NCBI GenBank assembly: GCA_002284615.2
Contig: MU069703.1
Location: 278,825 to 301,875, forward strand
Origin: Dunaliella salina
Lineage: Eukaryota > Chlorophyta > Chlorophyceae > Chlamydomonadales > Dunaliellaceae
Direction: 5' to 3'
Length of the DNA: 23,051 bases
Shown here: one piece after another, positions 1-10,656 of the stretch
How the letters are laid out: every line of letters begins with the position of its first letter
How positions within the stretch are numbered: the first letter of the stretch is position 1
Translations under genes and position numbers: made by a program
The notes under the pieces: model-generated
The model's database searches: none
What the model was told of the DNA's origin: nothing
What the model saw: the letters and a program-made list of their open reading frames with translations, nothing else

Positions 1-1037
1 ACATGCTAGCAGGGAGAGCATATGTCTTAGTCAACCAAAGCATGGTATGAGGCCTATCTGCTAGCTTATATTCATCTGCAACATGCCTAATACGAGGACA
101 TCCAGCCAAGAAAGGTGTGCACATATGCTCAGAAGAGGCAAGGGGGTTAAATTGTTTCGTAAACAGCATACCCAAATATTTGAATGACTCAGCACGCACG
201 AGCTGCTCGCCACCTAGGTTGAACATAGGAACATTATTTCCTTTTGAATTGAAGGACACAACCTCAGACTTTGACACGTTGATAATTAAACCTTTCCTTT
301 GTGCATACCCATGTAACCTATCCAACATGCGCTGAAGCTCAGTGGGATGATTAGCAGTGAGGCAGAGGTCATCCGCATACAACATGAGTTACATGAAAAT
401 CTTCAGCACCAGTAACTGCACCGCTAACATTCTCTGCCAGGCAGTCAACATCATTAATATATGAGGAAAATAGCAGAGGGGACAATGGGCAGCCTTGCTC
501 AACCCCTAATCTAGGATGCACATGTGCTCGCTTACACCCATCCACCAGTATGTATTCATCTTTGTCATAAATATTTTTCAGGATAGCCAGCAAACAAGAT
601 GGCATGCGAATGTTTTGAAGATGAGTCCAAAGAGCATCCCTGGGTATTGTATCGTAAGCCTGCTTGAAATCAATGAAGGCTGCATACAACCTCGGTGAGC
701 AATGAGGGCGCTTAATCTGTGCCGCATGCTGCATATGACGCAAAATAAATATTGGCTGCAGGGTGTTTCGGCCTGGAAAAAAACCATATTGTGTATCTGG
801 AATTTTGTTGTTCTCTCTGCACCACCTTGTAACAACATCTCGAAGCACATTTGCATAGATCCTGTACATGATGTCGCTCACAGCAAGCATGCGGTAGTTT
901 GCAGGGTCTAGCAGAGATCCCTTTTTATGTAAGGGAGTAAGTTTTGCTGCTTTCCAACATACAGGAATCTTGGCCTTCTCCACCATGCTGTGAGCTATGA
1001 AATCTTCAGAGAGACTGGCTCGGAGCTGATGATAAAG
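1..1037 (-). pseudogene. LINE (non-LTR retrotransposon) reverse transcriptase fragment, frameshifted
   Basis: The minus strand encodes a non-LTR reverse transcriptase. From about 1037 down to about 390 one frame gives an entry region (TPLHKKG, then PANYR), motif A AFIDFKQAYD with its catalytic Asp codon near 669-671, and motif B GVEQGCPLSPLLF near 470-506. The frame then ends in a stop at about 369. The second catalytic motif, YADD (368-379), lies in a different frame, which then stays open to the window edge (KYLGMLF near 137-117 is the usual segment after YADD). A single frameshift between about 385 and 420 therefore breaks the enzyme. An in-frame stop at 1038-1040 and loss of recognisable sequence mark the 5' truncation. 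The endonuclease and N-terminal parts are missing and the 3' end lies outside the window. The family call is firm; the LINE clade is not determined. Confidence 0.88.
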
Positions 1038-1139
1038 CTATGGTGTTGCACACGCACAGGGAGAAAGAAGTTTCTGACCATAGACCACAGACATTTTCCT
1101 TTTTAAACTAGTTGAAGAACTGGATGGGAAGGCCAAGGG

Positions 1140-2690
1140 CCACCTACCGAAAGGAACCTCCACAGGTCAAAATCATTGCTGAGACTTGTCTTGGCTACCC
1201 TTGGTTGCGCTGGGGAAACCGGCTTGCATACTATGTGGCAGAAGAGGAGCACCATCATCGTCAGGAGCTGTGCTGGAGGAGCACAAGCACTGGAGGCTGT
1301 CGTTCACAGGTGTTCAAGGGCAAGGGATCCACATCGGTTTGAAAAGTCAGCGAAGCCCCTTTTGCAGGGCAGGCAGGGACAGAAGACAGGTCCAGCAACC
1401 ATGGGGAGACCAAGATGAAAGCAGGAGGACCAACGTTCCACGCCTTCAACATGAGGCGAGGTGAGCCCCCCGTCACCATGGAAAACCAAATTTGACATGG
1501 TCCTTCAGCACTTTGGTTAAGTCCGTTCACATAGCAAGTTTTATGCCAATGAGATATAGTGCAGACAGCTCCGCAGCGTGGCAGAAATGTCATCGCCTTC
1601 TGGCTGCCCTGTTTGCTGCAGAAAGCTGCTGCAGATCTTCCTTTGCAACATGGTGTATCTTACTTACTGCCCCCCCACGACTTCTCCACCATGCATGCTC
1701 TAGAGACCTCACCAGCAAGACACCTCGATGCCATGTAGCCGCGCACGGATTTTCCATGGTGATGAACAAGCACGAATAGCTGTGCACTCAAATCTCAAAC
1801 ACACAGGTGTACCATGCCATCGAGAGTGAGTCAAGTTTGCCAGAGGTTCCATAAGGGCGTCCGCATTCAATGACATTGCTGTATGAATAATGTATAAGTA
1901 ATAAAATAAAAACATGATTGCTTCCTTGCTCATCGGCTCTATTCAGGTGTTAGCCCAGTTACAACGATTCGTCCTGCAAGTTAAACGTAATAAAGTTTTA
2001 AAAACTATTTTAAATTGAGGCTGCCGTGGTCACCAGGAACATCGTCAACGAACTCCAGGGGTGGCCTGGGCAAGGAGAACGAGGTGAGGAGAGGACCCCC
2101 AAACCAGGTTGCATGATTTGTTGCGTGCTTCATTTGAAATTCATTTCCAAGAACATCATGCTGGAGCGAGCCAGCGGTTTCAAGACGGTGCTGGTCAGCC
2201 TCTGTTGCTTTCCTGCCATTTTTTTGGACTGCCAAATGGTGCAAGGACCCAGGATATTGAGCTGAAAATGTGGTGGATGTAACAAAGGGCTGGGGAGGAG
2301 GGGCTCATGCGGGGCTATGTCCACTTAGGGGGGCTTAGGCCGTACAGTTCTTGCATGTCACGCAAGCGCATACATTGCCCATGGCAGGCCCCAGAGCAAG
2401 CACCACAACGGTCGGACAGGTCAATATCCTGGATTTCATTTGTTTGGGCTCTGGCATTTCCTGCATGAGCATGTGCAATACAGGCTAGACTCGATGAAGG
2501 GCATGGGAGTTGGAAGGACGCAAGGCTGTTACGCATGACATGCATGCATTGACTGGCCGGCATGGAGTGGAAAGCATGCTCTTAAATCTAAGGTTTGGCA
2601 TGGGGCCATGGTGGGCTAAGCTGGGTGAAGGCTAAGGCTTGTGCAGGCCCAAAATCGCCTGGCCTTGATCTGTTGATGTGACTAATCCTG
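1140..2690. other. 5' flank of LRR gene copy 1, no convincing gene
   Basis: About 1.5 kb of upstream sequence is shared with unit 2. Several open frames exist on both strands. The best frame at 1186-1464 changes mostly at nonsynonymous sites between the two units, which argues against coding. A frame at 1492-1779 is open in both units and keeps frame across a 3-nt indel, but it starts only at TTG and matches nothing I recognise. The promoter and 5' UTR of the LRR gene presumably lie toward the right end. A pyrimidine-rich tract ending in CAG at about 2736 could be a 5'-UTR intron acceptor. Confidence 0.5.
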
Positions 2691-2774
2691 CATTTGTGCG
2701 CACACACCTGCCTCCCTTCCCTATCTTGCACGCAGACCAGGCCATTAGGAATCTGTGNATCTTCTGCAGCCCAT

Positions 2775-5700
2775 ATGGAGCCACCCATGAAGCTTGTGGC
2801 TGGGTGCAGTAGCACCCCTTTTAGTGCATGCCCCTCTCAGCGATCATATCGCAACCAACGCTGTGCCTGGGAGCACCTGCCGTCGGAGCTGGCAGCCCNT
2901 ATCCTAGAGGCAGTAGCTTCAGAGGGTGGATCTCATATCTCTACACTTCGGCTGATTTGCTCTGAGTTTAAGGAGTTGGTCGATACGAACATTCGCTCCC
3001 TGACAGTGAGGTCTTGGCCCCCATCATACTGCAAAGATTTGGTGAGTGGGGCATGGGTTCCCCTTCAGCCTTTTGAGCTTGCAATGCTGCAGATGGCTAC
3101 CAAAATGAGTTTTTCTTTTGTTGGTATCATTCTGTTGTGTGAGTTAAGACCTGACAGCATTGTGGTGCACCTGGTGCTTGCAGCAGTGATCTGGACTTGA
3201 AAAGCAGTTGCATGCACGCAGCCCCAGATAGTGCAGGAGGCCCTTCAAACCACCTCAGTTTGTTAATGTTATGTTTCGTGTATTGCTTTTTACGTTTGGG
3301 AGTGTAAGTAGAAGGCAAGAAATTGGCAGTATCGCTCGGTCTAATGGTCAACATGTGATCTGAGAGTTGCGTTTCTGTCAAGGAGATGTTAGGACCAGCA
3401 CATCACAAGAGCATGCCACGAGTGCAAAGCTGAAACATAAATTATCGTTCTTGAAATGCTTCTGGGACTGCATGGGAGACTGCTTGCATGAGCAGTTGTT
3501 GGTCTCTGGCCTGCCCATCCTTTGCCGCCCAGATCCACCCTAAACCTCATCATGTCAATTGTTTGGAAGTCTGTTCTCAACAGGCCTGTACGCTTCTCCA
3601 TTTATTACACTTAATGTGGTATTTTTGTTTTAACCTTGTTTACCTTTTTCCTTCCCCGCTCTGTACAGGCATGCCGCTGGCCAAGGGTTGCATGTGTGGA
3701 AGTGCGACAGCAGGTTGTGCCCACCTCACCTCTACCTCTCCGCTGCAAGAAGCTGACTGCAACCCACGCCTACCCTCTCATGGACGCACTCAGTAGACTA
3801 CCAAGCCTACACGCGTGCGTTTCTGTCAATCACTGTGTTGGGTTGCTTGCTTTGGGTGTGCTCATGGGAAATATCACGCTGTGCCATGCTATGCCACGAA
3901 ATGCCTTTACCAGCCATTTAGGCTTGTGCTCAACAAGCATGCATCTTGCGTACGCATGTTGCTAAGTGCTATACAGTGCTCTGCGCTTTTTTGCATGCAT
4001 GTCCGAGTTTTGAGAGCTGAAATTGACTCGCTAAACTGAGCATGCTCTGCCAAGCAAGGACTGGGATGGGCTCCAGCTCATTGCCCCTGCACCAATTTTG
4101 CGGTTTTGAAGGCAGGCGCGCATCCACTTGCAGCACACTTGTCCTGATCATGAAAATGACTGCAAGACCTTGTATGGACACTTGCAGCCTACACTTGGGA
4201 GCGCTTGACACCAACTTCCGTCGTGCACGCGACTTCACTGTGAGGCTCGTTGCCAACGTGGCTCGCTTGCCCAACCTCCGCTCCCTTGACCTGTCTGGTA
4301 GCGGAGTGAGCCAGCTCCCCCCGTCTCTGCTGTATGCCTGCACCAGCTTGACCCATTTATCCCTTGACAGCTGCCGCATGAAAGCCCTGCCAGCTGGCCT
4401 GAACCGCCTATCTGGCCTGGTCCATTTAAGCGCCGCGAACAGCACACGGCTGCAGGTAACTTTGCAGAAACGTGCGGGGGCATTTTTCAATCCACTGGTG
4501 TCCTGGGATAAATAAGTCCCCTCTGCTCTAATACTTGCTTTGACTTGTTGTTGGGTGATGCTGATGCATATTGCGTCAAAACAAGTCCAAACAAGTTTGT
4601 GTGTCACAGCCAGCATGCAGCCGTGACTGCAAGGTCATTCCATGAAGCAGCCGCTTTTTGCGATGCCGTTGCTCTTGATAAATTCTATGCCGGATTGTCC
4701 TGCTTTTCATTGCAACGCATCGTTTGCTTTGACACCAAACAAAACCCAACTTGAAGGTAATGTCACCCAACCACCTTATGCAGGCTCTCCCAGAGGCCGC
4801 CATGGCACGCCTTACAGCCTTGACCTTCCTAGACGTGCGTGGCTGCAAGCTGCAGAGCCTGCCTCAGTCCTTACCACACAGCCTCCAACACCTCAGTGCC
4901 AGCAGCAATCGGCTTACCCAGCTGCCACAAACGCTTGGCCAACTGCGCAGCTTGACGCACTTGGACATCAGCGACAACCAGCTGCGCTCTTTGCCAAGCT
5001 TGGCTTTGCTGAAAGGGCTCACACGCTTGCAGGTTGGATCAAACTGGACGCTTGCAAATGGGAGCTTGCAGGCGAGCCTGCCTGCCTGTATGCCCGCCCT
5101 GGTTGTGCTGGAAGCTTGCGGTATTGGTCTGAAGGTGGGTTCATGTTCACTTTTGGGGGGCTTTTTGGGAGTGTTAAACAGTTTTGGAGGGCTAAGCCTA
5201 AATCTAGCCAATCTCCTGCATCAGTGCAGTGATGTATGTATGTGCTCTTCTTGTTAAGAATTCCCTGCTTGCACATGACCGTAATAAATTGGCAGAGGGA
5301 GTGAATTGCCAGACATGCTCTCTCTCGCGTTTCTTTCCCAAATCTGCCCATGTCAACCATTATTTCTCATTATGGTATTGGATTTTACGAAAAGCAACAA
5401 AAATCTGAGAACCCCAGATCAGTCCTCTGGCCTGAGATCATCCCAAAATGGCCTACAACTCCATTTTTGGAGCCACACTTCACTCTCAAAATAGTGTATT
5501 GATAACCTCCAAAAATCCAGCATTCAAGAAATGTGGAAGTAAGAGGTGAAAACAGAACTTGCTGGCATCATTTGTGCTTCTCGTGGCTGAAATTCTGTAC
5601 GTCACCGGGCACTAAGTATGTTCGATCCATTTCTTTTGCAACGAAATTCTTTTTTACAAGGACTCCAAATGATTAAAAAAACACCCAACTTGATGCTGAG

Positions 5701-7557
5701 GGCGGTCTGAAATGGAGGTCTGATGGTCAAAAAGTGGGGTTCTTGCCGCGGCTAATGAGGCGTGTGCACCCCAACTAGTACCTCTTGAACTGAAGTGCTA
5801 GAGGAAGCCTGACAGACTAAATAATCCTCTGTTTGTTGCATTGGAGAAAGTGATGAGGACAGGCACTAATACCATTACAATCAACTGGCAACACAATGGA
5901 ACCCATGTTTGAAAGGTGCCACTTGGGTTGCACTTATGCAGGGAGCATGCAAAAAACAGGCAGTTTTAGGCCCCAGTTGACACCCTCTGATGGATTGGAA
6001 CCCAGGGCAGATTGCGCATCCACTTGGCATTTATCGTTAAACCATGTCAAACTTCCTGACACTTGCAAGTCCTCTTTGCTGTCTGCAGAGCCTTCCCTCC
6101 TACTTCACATGTCCCAAGCTGAAAGATATGCTGCTCTCATCCAACGATCTGGCTGAAGTGCCCAGCTGCGTGAAGGGCATGAGCTCTTTGAGAAGCCTCA
6201 GTCTCGACTACAATGAGCTCACTGCTCTTCCAGATTGGCTCGGAGAGCTCACAACCCTCACCAGCTTGGATGTGTCGGGCAATGCCTTGCTCGGGCTGCC
6301 AGAGAACTTGGGGCTTGCAGGATTGGGGGACTCTCTGCTCACCCTGACAGCAGCAAGCAACGCGCTGCGCAGCTTGCCGCCATCATTTGGCCGCCTCAGG
6401 TAAATTTTGAAAGCATTGTAAGCTTCTGTGCTGAGCTGCACCACGAAGGTCCTGAAATCATCGCTTGTGCAGAATAATCCTGGACAGCAAAGCAAGGCAG
6501 GGAGTGGCCATACTTGAAGCTTGAAGGAAGCGTCTGCTCACCCAGGATATTCTGTCAATTTGGTCCCTTCTTGTTGCCCAAGTTTCAGCATCTTGCTCAT
6601 GCACTGCCAATTGAAGAGAGTGAGTGTAAAGGAAAAAGAGAAAGGGAATGCTGATCGCCAAAGTGAGCACAAAATTCAAAGTTAGTCTCACGCCGCGCTA
6701 TTTAAAACAAAAATACTTCCCACAGCCAGGTTCTAAAGACAGGTGCTCTTAGTAACCCTCCAGATCCACATTAGCTATTTTTTTCATACCTTGTGGTGGA
6801 GGGGCTACAGGCTCTTTTTTGAGCCAATGTGTCTCCTTTCCCTTAATGAATGTGGGGAGAGTTTCTCTGCCTATGTAGTTTTTCTTTTCTTTTTTCTCCT
6901 TTTCAAAATGCCATTTTTGCTGACTTTTGCCTGGACATTTTGAATGCTAAGCCCAAGGCGTACCGAATAACTCTTTTGTTTGCAGCAACCTAACAGAGCT
7001 GGACTTGAGTGACAACAAGTTGGGTCCGCTTGCACCCCCTGTCATTTGGCAACTGCCCCAGCTGAACCTCCTTGCCATGGCCAGCAATGGTTTGCAGCAT
7101 TTTGATGATGAAGTGGGACGATTAAGGCTGCTCAGGTAGGAGTCCTGAAGTTGCAAGTTGAGGGCACCGACATGTTTTTCTCTTCTCAATTCAAGTAAAT
7201 GCAGCATCTGTTTTGCTGAATTCCAGCTTGGCAGTTGTCATTATTATCATAGGTATCAATTTCTCCGGACAGGTGATCCCACTCAGCAATGCTGATGTTA
7301 GGTGAAATGATATCTGCCTCCTTGCTCTCTTTCCTCTGGCATTGCAGGTGGCTGGACGTCTCAGACAACCACCTAGAGGCTCTCCCGCTTCAAGCCTTGC
7401 TGTCTTGCATGCAGCTAGAAGTCCTGAAAATAAGCGGTAACAAGCTAGAAGCCCCGGACGACCTTCCGCTCATGACATACTGGCCTAGGCAAGAGGCAGC
7501 AGGCCCAGAAAATGGACAAGGAGATTATACAGGTGTGGGGTCATTGCAGAAGCTGAG
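2775..7557 (+). CDS. F-box-like / leucine-rich-repeat protein, copy 1 (3' end not resolved)
   Basis: Seven exons fit GT-AG rules and keep frame: 2775-3041, 3669-3814, 4188-4455, 4784-5134, 6089-6399, 6986-7135 and 7348-7557 (1,703 nt, about 567 residues). The ATG at 2775 is the first in the open frame. Residues 32-71 are F-box-like (WEHLPSELAA, then ILEAV, then LRLICSEFKELVD). Exon 2 is a linker. Exons 3-7 give about 16 LRRs of roughly 23 residues, for example LRSLDLSGSGVSQLPPSL, LTHLDISDNQLRSLP and LRWLDVSDNHLEALP. The LRR periodicity runs unbroken across the splice joins, which strongly supports the exon model. Such proteins usually bind partners through the LRR solenoid, and an F-box would link them to SCF ubiquitin ligase; that role is inference. 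No stop codon follows exon 7, so C-terminal exons are missing from the model or lost. One N at 2899 obscures residue 42. Confidence 0.82.
6692..6878 (+). repeat. Interspersed repeat in intron 5 of LRR copy 1
   Basis: This block, from GCCGCGCTAT to CCTATGTAG, is about 80% identical by eye to the reverse complement of 10729-10930. Shared anchors include CTTGTGGTGGAGGGG, GAGCCAATGTGTCTCCTTT and GGGAGAGTTTCTCTGCCTA. It lies wholly inside intron 5 and so leaves the CDS intact. No terminal inverted repeats or coding capacity are evident. Confidence 0.65.
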
Positions 7558-7567
7558 GTAGGTGGAG

Positions 7568-8430
7568 CGCGCCTTTGAAGACGAAACTCAACATTAAGGA
7601 CACACCCTTCTTCTTCCATCAAGACAGATTTATGTTCCAGCCCATGCTTGGCCCCTCAACTTTGCCAGCATGAGGTTGTTTACGCATGCGTGCGCGATCC
7701 TCCCATCCATGTGTTGTCAAGGTTTTAGTTGCATTAGCATTTACTTAAAAAGAGGCCTGCCTGTGGCCTTCTTGCATTTTTAATTTCTTGTTTCTTCTTC
7801 TTGTGTTCTTTCTTCTTCATTATGAACAAATGACACATCCTTACACAAATCCTATTTGAGAAGGAAAATCCTCCACTGGAAAGTGTAAACCCATTAGCCT
7901 GCGACATATGTTGTAAACAAATGTGTCGCCAAATGCATGAATCATCCAAATGAGGGCAGCTCAGGTGAAGCAGAAAAAGGCCTGTAATCAAACCAAATGA
8001 ATCGCTTGCATGCTCATGTCAACTGGAAATTAAAAAGGCCTTGTGCAGCGCTCTGGGTTGCTAGTTGCTGCAAACAAGGCTTTGTGAAACAGACACTGGC
8101 AGACAAAATGAAATACACACATCAGGTGTACACGCAAACTTCATCAGGATGGCAGGGAAGGTCAAAATTACCTTTTTTTGTGACTAGGAAATGATCAGTG
8201 CTTGAGACTTCCAGAATCCTTTAGGAAGCCTCACTGAATTCAGAATGATTTGTTGGGAGAGTGCAGAACAGGAAAAAATAGCAGGCCATCTGTTATATGA
8301 TGCACATTCATATTTGTTTAAATCAAGAAAGCAAGGACACAGCAGTGTCTTATTGCCCAAGCCAAACAAAAGTCTCCGATGGGCAACAGCCAGTGCGCGC
8401 TGAGGAGGAAACCGACATTCAAGGCAGGCA
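7568..8430. other. 3' flank of LRR copy 1, no gene recognised
   Basis: The sequence diverges from unit 2 starting 10 bp after the exon 7 donor. It contains pyrimidine-rich stretches and a small hairpin (7901-7929), but I see no continuing LRR exon and no other coding region. Scattered matches to 18.0-19.3 kb show it is the homologous flank of unit 2, much changed. Confidence 0.5.
7901..7929. repeat. Small hairpin with TGTAA in the loop
   Basis: GCGACATAT (7901-7909) pairs with ATGTGTCGC (7921-7929), with one G-T wobble. The 11-nt loop contains TGTAA, the usual polyadenylation signal of chlorophycean nuclear genes. It lies 350 bp past the last recognised LRR exon. A role in 3'-end formation is speculative. 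Confidence 0.25.
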
Positions 8431-9120
8431 CCCGCAGTAAGAAAAGAAAAGCTATACAGGCAGTGAAAACACTCCCCACATCAACTATCAATTCCCCGCA
8501 GCAAGTTCTACCATTCAATCCAATGATTGGATCTGTGCACAGCCACTCCACCTACATCCGACGTCCATCACCCTAGTCAGCTCCTCCTGGGATAGAGGCA
8601 CATGCATCTTGTGGATGTCAAATACTTTGAAGGTACCCGGCCCAATCAGCTTCAGGCCTCCAAGCAGCAGCACTGCGATTTGTGTCGCCATCTTTTTCAA
8701 GGGCCTCTGCTCAAGTCACCCTTCATATTATTCTGTTAGGTGTGGGTGGAGTCATCATGTAGATCTACACCCCCCACACTTTGGAGCCACCCAAAGAGCT
8801 TGGTCTTGACACACACAAGGCCACCAAGCTTGCTCTGAAGCTTCATGCTCGTTCTGTCCAGTAAGCTTACAAACTTGCTAGCACCAGATGAGCTCTGGAG
8901 AAGACTTCAACTCTCACCAACTAGGTCAGGCGTGGGCTGCTGCTTGTAACCTTTTTGGTCCTTACTGACTTCTTTCCTCATTTTCTCTAGGTGGATTTCA
9001 ACTTCTTGAAGGGTATACGCGGTGCCTTGGCCCTTGGTATCCTCTTACTTTGATTGCTTGATTGGGGAGTGTTTTCACTGCTTGCATAGTCTTTCTTTCA
9101 AAGTTTACTTTCTTTCTATC
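8430..9120 (+). mobile_element. Insertion specific to unit 1, 5'-truncated LINE 3' end
   Basis: Unit 1 and unit 2 align up to about 8430/19345. They align again from about 9120 (AGAAGCACAACT, matching 19360-19371). The intervening 0.7 kb is absent from unit 2. It contains the retroelement tail described at 8599-8891, followed by about 230 bp with no open frame, as expected for a 3' UTR. No poly(A) tail or clear target-site duplication could be identified. Confidence 0.45.
8599..8891 (+). pseudogene. Decayed C-terminal tail of a retroelement protein
   Basis: The frame at 8599-8713 reads HMHLVDVKYFEGTRPNQLQ and continues with a Gln/His/Cys-rich stretch. After a shift near 8710, the frame from 8712 reads VTLHIILLGVGGV and then, past a TAG at 8760, LEPPKELGLDTHKATKLALK, ending with a TAA at 8862 and a TGA at 8889. 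From memory these segments resemble the C-terminus of RNase H-bearing retroelement proteins of volvocalean algae, the family whose N-terminal part appears at 19.7-23.05 kb. The VDVK motif could be the core of a PD-(D/E)XK nuclease, but no fold test was possible. The segment lies within sequence present in unit 1 only, so it is probably a 5'-truncated insertion. The family call is moderate and needs a protein search. Confidence 0.5.
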
Positions 9121-9788
9121 AGCAAGAAGCACAACTAGTACAACAAAATGAGTGCAGGTGTGACGTGTTGTCAGCCATCCTTTTGTGCTTGCGTGTAGTT
9201 CCCCTGCAAGTGGGCTGTCAAGTGACTTTCCCTCTCCATATCCCCTGTACTCAGACTCCTTAATTGGATGCCATGTTTGGTGCAGGTGACGTATGCTAAG
9301 GTCTGAACAACTTCAAAGTCAATCAATCACAAGTTTGAGGGTTCTTTCTTTAATTAGGCCAAGCTTAAAAGGAAACTCATTGTGTAAAGATTGTTTTAGT
9401 TGATAAATCCCATGAGGATTTTAATTTAATGTGAACCTGTTGTCACGATTTGTAAATTTAAGAATTTAGTACACAAGCTCTCAACAGTATTTTTGGGGTG
9501 GAGCCTCCCTTTCGAGGAGCGTAGCCCCCATATGTTCTCGTCAAGTTTGGCTGGTCAACACTGAAAGAAAGAAGAAGCTTTGAGCCACCCAGGCAATTTC
9601 AGCTCATAAGAAGGGTGCCTTTGGAAAGCTATTTTTTTTTCTGATTCTGGATCTAGTACCTGGTGCACGGCCAAGTCCCAACTGCACTAAATCATGCCAA
9701 ACATTTGGATTATTCATCAACTTCATTAGATCGATAAAATTGTAATTTTGCCTCTCCGCTTTGAGTTGGCACAGACGGTAGAGACATC
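9120..9788. other. End of unit 1 flank, no gene
   Basis: AT-rich noncoding sequence. Blocks near 9330-9350 and 9480-9500 match 19490-19510 and 19615-19640. Beyond about 9505 there is no match to unit 2. A G/C-rich foldback (GGGGTGGAGCCTCC, with CCCC near 9525-9530) lies at the point where homology stops. I see no coding region. Confidence 0.45.
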
Positions 9789-10295
9789 GGGCGCGTTTCC
9801 AACAAGCCCGCGTGGGGAAAATCAAAAATAATTTCCCGGTCGGGGGATCAATTTCCCGAGTTCGTGGGGGAAATAATTTCCCACCCGGTGTTTCCAAAGG
9901 CCAGCAGGACCGGGANATTCCGATGACAGTTATTCTCAAAAGTCCAGCTGCATTCTGGCAGCTGACTGCCTAAAATGGCCTCTAGAGGCAGGGGGCTGAC
10001 TTCAGACTGCGTGGCATTCTAAGCCCCCCCATGCAGAGGTCTCTCAATGCCTTCAGACATGAGCAACAAGCTTCTCAGGGCCACGGTGTATTACTTTTAA
10101 GCAATTCCAGCGCTCCTGAGGAAGATTTGAATTTCCCGGTTGCTCAGGAATTTTGAGAGAAGGGGGGGGGGGGGTTCCGCAAAAATTCCCCCCCGTGGGG
10201 AAATTCATGAATCGGGAAATTCATTTTCCCCACGCGTCGGCGAATTTCCCCACGGGCCCTTTGGAAACGACATTTCATTTTCCCGGTCGGCAAAA
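9789..10295. repeat. Foldback cluster rich in GGGAAA/TTTCCC, possibly a non-autonomous DNA transposon
   Basis: Many copies of AATTTCCC and GGGAAATT occur in both orientations in two subclusters (9789-9925 and 10130-10290). GTTTCCAAAGG at 9890-9900 is perfectly inverted as CCTTTGGAAAC at 10258-10268. The GGGCGCGTTTCC at 9789-9800, followed by CGTGGGGAAAA, resembles the reverse complement of the right side (CGTTTCC, then CCGTGGGGAAA). This arrangement resembles a MITE or foldback element, but no target-site duplication can be assigned because the right side enters an assembly gap. A poly-G run of about 13 sits near 10163-10175. Confidence 0.45.
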
Positions 10296-10645
10296 NNNNN
10301 NNNNNNNNNNNNNNNNNNNNNNNNNNNNNNNNNNNNNNNNNNNNNNNNNNNNNNNNNNNNNNNNNNNNNNNNNNNNNNNNNNNNNNNNNNNNNNNNNNNN
10401 NNNNNNNNNNNNNNNNNNNNNNNNNNNNNNNNNNNNNNNNNNNNNNNNNNNNNNNNNNNNNNNNNNNNNNNNNNNNNNNNNNNNNNNNNNNNNNNNNNNN
10501 NNNNNNNNNNNNNNNNNNNNNNNNNNNNNNNNNNNNNNNNNNNNNNNNNNNNNNNNNNNNNNNNNNNNNNNNNNNNNNNNNNNNNNNNNNNNNNNNNNNN
10601 NNNNNNNNNNNNNNNNNNNNNNNNNNNNNNNNNNNNNNNNNNNNN
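10296..10645. other. Assembly gap (350 N)
   Basis: A run of 350 undetermined bases. It falls immediately after foldback and poly-G sequence, which is typical of places where sequencing or assembly fails. Any open frame spanning it is meaningless. Confidence 0.99.
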
Positions 10646-10656
10646 GTGATAATGAA

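Larger units (their letters stand above)
1140..9510 (+). repeat. Tandem duplication unit 1 (LRR gene plus flanks)
   Basis: This segment is homologous to about 11480-19650 in the same orientation. Homology is first visible near 1140-1170, is about 85% by eye up to about 2020, and about 98% to 2608. It is nearly perfect from 2609 to 7567, then falls to about 80% and declines further downstream. Small matching blocks persist (for example near 8030, 8120-8200, 8330 and 9340-9495), showing that the 3' flanks are also homologous. Unit 1 has an extra insert at roughly 8.43-9.12 kb. The boundaries are estimates from eye alignment. Confidence 0.85.

Noticed and set aside
1176..1464. Overlapping open frames conserved in both 5' flanks
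   Set aside because: One frame has a stop in unit 2, and the other accumulates mostly nonsynonymous changes, so there is no sign of coding constraint.
2694..2774. Upstream extension of the LRR gene N-terminus
   Set aside because: It begins only at TTG, has no ATG, and contains acceptor-like CAG sites, so it is more likely 5' UTR or intron. ATG 2775 is preferred.
3969..4616. Long minus-strand open frame (215 codons) and its equivalent in copy 2
   Set aside because: It is antisense to LRR exon 3 and flanking introns. The plus-strand LRR reading with correct splice sites explains the region.
4642..5232. 196-codon plus-strand open frame overlapping exon 4
   Set aside because: It is an alternative frame over LRR exon 4. 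The LRR frame shows the repeat consensus, and this one shows no domain.
8515..8700. Minus-strand open frame beginning near MATQIAVLLLGG that looked like a genuine exon
   Set aside because: The plus strand of the same region gives a better reading as a decayed retroelement tail (VDVKYFEGTRP, then LLGVGGV). The minus-strand frame is a shadow.
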